From contig JABXKE010000002.1 of the NCBI GenBank assembly GCA_013540595.1, positions 124,050 to 188,049 of the forward strand: DNA of 64,000 nucleotides, in the 5' to 3' direction. The notes beneath the pieces were generated by a model that searched no databases, was not told the DNA's origin, and saw nothing but the letters and a program-made list of their open reading frames with translations. Positions 60,850-64,000 of this stretch are shown in pieces. Made by a program: the position numbers and the translations under genes. The DNA is from Pyrodictium sp. GTDB taxonomy: Archaea; Thermoproteota; Thermoprotei_A; Sulfolobales; Pyrodictiaceae. Every line of letters begins with the position of its first letter. The stretch's first letter is position 1.

Positions 60850-62772
60850 CTAGCTTAGGTTTAGTGGTATTAGCGTTGCTGTTAGTGTTACCAGTAGTGA
60901 TACTAGTGGATATAACGTATTACGGATTGTTAGTGAAATCGCCTTAGAGGAGAGGAGTCCCATAGCTATAGATGTTAGGATTGACATTGCTACGACTGTT
61001 TTAGTGCTCGCTACTGAAAGCGGTAGTATTGACATGTAGGCCTCAGTTGCGACTATTCGTTCTAGGAGTCGCGTAGCTATAACAATTACTGGCGGAAATC
61101 CTATGGATAAACCTGATAGTATTCTGAGCCTGCTTGTCGCTACCCTTCGTGCATGACGATAGTTGTGTGCAAGATCGTAGAGGCGCTCTAGTGCTAGGAT
61201 GTCTATTGCTCCTCTCTTCGCTATAAACTCTTGTAGTGTGTAAATAACGTATCGTGTTAGCCACGACTTGGGCTTGTCTACCCCAGAAAGAAGAGTCTGT
61301 AGTCTCTCCACCTCACTGCCGTGGCTACTATACATTTCTTTCACTATTACTTGCAGGGGTTTTTCAGGCATAGTGCGTGCATGCTCTATTATTAGTCTTA
61401 GAAGATTGATTATGTCTTCTTCTTCTTGTGATAGTTTCCTTGTGAACCACGTGAACCAAGCACCGTAGGAGCCCATGAATAGTAGTAATGGTATTGTTAA
61501 TAAGTACAATGGCTCGACGCCCACCCACAGTAATACGATGCCTGCCAGCGTTGTTACAAGAAGTGATATTACCGATGCCTGCTTGTCTCTGACTTCTTCT
61601 TTTAGCTGAGGCTGAATTGTATTGAGGAGGAGCCAGCCAATAATAGTTAGTATCACAATCAGAATTGAAGAAAACGGCATTGCTCCAGTAAATCCTAGGA
61701 ATTGTGAAAAGAAGACAAAAACGAGTAGTGTAGCCATAGAGCCTAAGATTAGTGTGCCTATAGCATTTCCTTTTTCTGCATAACTTTCAATCATGTATCG
61801 TAATTCTTCAATAGCAGTACTCACTATATTTTCGAGGAACTCTACTGTGCTTCCGCCCATACTTCTTATAGCGCTGTAGTACCTGTAGAAACGTCGTAGA
61901 CGACGTGAGGGATGCATCTCAGCTAGCTCATCGATACTGCTATGTGCATCTATTTGGATCGACTTAAATAACTGCGATATATACGCATAATTAAGGGCAT
62001 CAGAGAGAATCCCAGTACCACTCTTTTCGAGTAGCCAAGCCCACAAGGCTAGGAAGGCTAACTCTTGTTCAGCTAGTCTAGCTCGGTCACTAGCTCTACT
62101 AGAAAAATATGCATACAAGCCCACAATAACTAGTGGCAATGAAAGTAGAAGAAGACCAAGGATACGCCATAATGCTAGGGCAATTAGGAATAGAGGATAG
62201 AAGATTATTACTAGACCAATAATTGCAGATAATAAAAGTCTATGTTCAAGACTTGTACCAGTCATACCTGCAATCTTTGCTATCCTCAATAACCTCATTG
62301 AATCAATTATTTTATCGATAGCCACTTTTAAACCAATATTTTCACGAATACACATTGCAACATTACTGTAAGCAAAAGTCCTTATCAATCCTACTTTTCG
62401 GAATAGGCTATACATAAGTATTGTGGAAAAGGCTAATGCGCCTGCCACAGGCGCAATTACTAACCCAATATCATCTAACAGCATACTTGACAAGTAAAGA
62501 ATTGAAATATTATATTCTATACTTAACACCAACAATAGAGTCATACAAGCTCTTGTCACGTTAACCATGTTAGCATAAATGTAGATGAATAAAATAGTAT
62601 TGAAGAGGACAAGGATTAATGTGGAGGATAAAACACTATTGGTAGTCCTAGCCAACATAGTGGCTAGGAGAGGAATAGCAATAATGAGGAGTTTCACAAT
62701 ACTATGAACATAGTTTGCATTCTTAGAGAATGCCTCCTTGATAGGCGCTATTACTCGTAAATGAAAACTCAT
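60850..62772 (-). CDS. TadC/PilC-type pilus platform membrane protein, double length
   Basis: A 640-residue membrane protein with two copies of the type II secretion F (TadC) layout: helices, cytoplasmic helical domain, helices. The first helical domain contains GTGILSDALNYAYIS and RSMGGSTVEFLENIV; the second KPLQVIVKEMYSS. It forms the inner-membrane platform on which pilins assemble, driven by the ATPase encoded just upstream. Double-length forms occur in archaeal adhesion pili. About 12 transmembrane helices. Confidence 0.8.
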   Translation of the reverse strand: MSFHLRVIAPIKEAFSKNANYVHSIVKLLIIAIPLLATMLARTTNSVLSSTLILVLFNTILFIYIYANMVNVTRACMTLLLVLSIEYNISILYLSSMLLDDIGLVIAPVAGALAFSTILMYSLFRKVGLIRTFAYSNVAMCIRENIGLKVAIDKIIDSMRLLRIAKIAGMTGTSLEHRLLLSAIIGLVIIFYPLFLIALALWRILGLLLLSLPLVIVGLYAYFSSRASDRARLAEQELAFLALWAWLLEKSGTGILSDALNYAYISQLFKSIQIDAHSSIDELAEMHPSRRLRRFYRYYSAIRSMGGSTVEFLENIVSTAIEELRYMIESYAEKGNAIGTLILGSMATLLVFVFFSQFLGFTGAMPFSSILIVILTIIGWLLLNTIQPQLKEEVRDKQASVISLLVTTLAGIVLLWVGVEPLYLLTIPLLLFMGSYGAWFTWFTRKLSQEEEDIINLLRLIIEHARTMPEKPLQVIVKEMYSSHGSEVERLQTLLSGVDKPKSWLTRYVIYTLQEFIAKRGAIDILALERLYDLAHNYRHARRVATSRLRILSGLSIGFPPVIVIATRLLERIVATEAYMSILPLSVASTKTVVAMSILTSIAMGLLSSKAISLTIRNTLYPLVSLLVTLTATLIPLNLS

Positions 62773-62822
62773 TTTACATCACACCACAGCAGAGTGTGCA
62801 TAAATGGAGGTAAGACAGACTG

Positions 62823-64000
62823 CTATAGCGTACTCTGAAGGCTTACTCTGCTAGGATGATTAATCATCTTAAGTCTATCGCTTTTAGGATCGTATTCAAA
62901 TATCTTATTTTCACGTCCACTCTTGTCAATTTCATATATCGCGACAACTCTTCTTACACTAACACCTGAAGCTAAGTGGACTCTTTGCAGTATAACTACT
63001 GCCCATAGTAGTGGCAACATGTGCTCTTTCACACCAAGCTTAAAGAGTCTTAGCTTGAGTTCATCCCAGTCACGTGCATGAAAAGTAGCTGCTGAAGCCT
63101 CACCTAAGGCTGCTGCTTCAAAGAGGTCTATGACTTCTTCGCCACGAGCCTCTGTTATGCCAGTAAACTGTCCACGTAGCCTCAATGCTACACGTAAGAG
63201 TTCCCTATAACCTATCTCAATATTTTTACTCTCTGATAGACTATGCACTTTACGTATACGTAAACTCAAGAAGTGAGGATGACGCGGCCTAAGCTCAGGA
63301 ACATCCTCAACTACTACAAGCTTCCAGTCACGGGGAAGTTTTTCAAGAAGGGCATTTAGCAATGTCGTCTTACCAGTGCCCTGCGGCCCCACTATGAATA
63401 CCATGCCCCTATTAAGTAGTACTTGGAGAAGATAATTAGCTGCTTCACGAGTCAACATGTTAAGATTGATTAAATCCTCAAGACTTAAAGGCTTAGTAGC
63501 CTTTTTCCTAATTGACATCACAGAAGAACTCGCTATACTACCATAAACCATTGTGAGACGATGACCTTCAAACTCAGCTTCAGCTATAGGAAAAGCTGGA
63601 TTAATAGCAACGCCAGCATGAGACGCTAATGACTGAAGAAACTGCCTAAACTCGTACTCTTCGGGAGCCATGATATTGGTGTCAAGATACTCAACAGTCA
63701 AGATACTACGATGAATAATCTTTACAGTCTTTCCTGCAATAACAGAGACTTCCTCAACAAGTGGATCAATCATTATGGGGTAAAGAAACCCCCAAGGAGA
63801 CAAACGCTTAGTAACATGGTATGTAACGGCACTCCTATGTTCTACTACAGTGTCTATTACGCCTAGCTTACGTGCTATATTCACAATATCTTCCCAATAC
63901 TTCTCGCAGTCATAAACTCTGTTCACACTAGACCTTATCTTTTCAACAACGCTATCAACAACATCCGTAAGATTACGTGGAATACTAGGCTCAATAACCT
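62823..64000 (-). CDS. pilus assembly ATPase (VirB11/TadA/PilB type), partial at window end
   Basis: A secretion/assembly ATPase with Walker A GPQGTGKTT (about residue 181 from GTG 63926), Walker B-like VVVEDVPEL, histidine box HFLSLRIRK and arginine motif TGITEARGEEVIDLFEA. The open frame continues without a stop through the window end (VIEPSIPRNLTDVVDSVVEK), so the true start is beyond 64000. It powers pilus extension together with the TadC-type protein. No start codon in this frame inside the last 74 bp other than the GTG. Confidence 0.85.
   Translation of the reverse strand, partial: VIEPSIPRNLTDVVDSVVEKIRSSVNRVYDCEKYWEDIVNIARKLGVIDTVVEHRSAVTYHVTKRLSPWGFLYPIMIDPLVEEVSVIAGKTVKIIHRSILTVEYLDTNIMAPEEYEFRQFLQSLASHAGVAINPAFPIAEAEFEGHRLTMVYGSIASSSVMSIRKKATKPLSLEDLINLNMLTREAANYLLQVLLNRGMVFIVGPQGTGKTTLLNALLEKLPRDWKLVVVEDVPELRPRHPHFLSLRIRKVHSLSESKNIEIGYRELLRVALRLRGQFTGITEARGEEVIDLFEAAALGEASAATFHARDWDELKLRLFKLGVKEHMLPLLWAVVILQRVHLASGVSVRRVVAIYEIDKSGRENKIFEYDPKSDRLKMINHPSRVSLQSTL

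Overview
The window looks like chromosomal DNA of a hyperthermophilic crenarchaeon, most likely Desulfurococcales and close to the Pyrodictiaceae. The evidence is an Aeropyrum-type O-phosphoserine sulfhydrylase, a four-subunit 2-oxoacid:ferredoxin oxidoreductase, class III (archaeal) prepilin signal sequences, archaeal RNase Z and Obg/DRG GTPase genes, a tRNA with an encoded CCA end, abundant AGG/AGA/ATA codons, and many GTG or TTG starts preceded by GGAGGTG or GGTGG Shine-Dalgarno motifs. I cannot name the species. Many start codons given here are moved from the longest possible reading frame to the start with the best ribosome binding site, and each case is stated.

Layout. 0-5.4 kb: cysteine synthesis, an anchored protein and an ECF-type vitamin importer (S, fused A1A2, T). 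5.5-9.7 kb: small and unknown genes, a GC-rich hairpin array that may be an RNA gene, two convergent VapBC loci and a nitrilase. 9.7-11.3 kb: two decayed genes. 11.5-16 kb: an NSUN-type RNA methyltransferase, a TldD/PmbA paralogue and a corrinoid methyltransferase pair. 16-19.5 kb: sufC-sufB-sufD. 20-22.6 kb: moaD-moaE, a VKOR-like protein and membrane proteins. 22.7-27.1 kb: a chimeric gene joining a PAPS-reductase-like half to the C-terminal half of ArlJ/FlaJ, then a large Ig-like surface protein. 27.2-30 kb: remnant of a virus or plasmid with a PrimPol domain, abutting a broken hydantoinase-B tail. 30.2-33.5 kb: a MEMO family gene, a badly broken secreted-protein gene and a UPF0282 metallo-hydrolase. 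33.5-37 kb: an ABC-2 transporter operon headed by a secreted protein and preceded by a 37-bp inverted repeat. 37-40.9 kb: pmbA, tldD, rnz. 41-46.6 kb: surface glycan genes. 47.2-50.4 kb: por operon. 50.6-55.2 kb: an ASCH-domain protein, purA, a flavoprotein and purB. 55.2-58.5 kb: GTPase and MATE transporter. 58.5-64 kb: type IV pilus genes around tRNA-Arg(CCT).

The most interesting feature is at 36849-36992. Two 37-bp arms (36 of 37 matching) in inverted orientation flank 70 bp that carry a ribosome binding site and a signal peptide pointing away from the secreted-protein gene at 36378. Flipping that segment in silico joins the signal peptide in frame to the secreted protein, next to a TATA box. 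This looks like a DNA-inversion on/off switch for a secreted protein and its ABC transporter, currently in the off state.

Other notable points are the PAPS-reductase/ArlJ fusion, a MoaD whose Gly-Gly end is followed by four more residues, and a cluster of frameshifted accessory genes among intact housekeeping genes.
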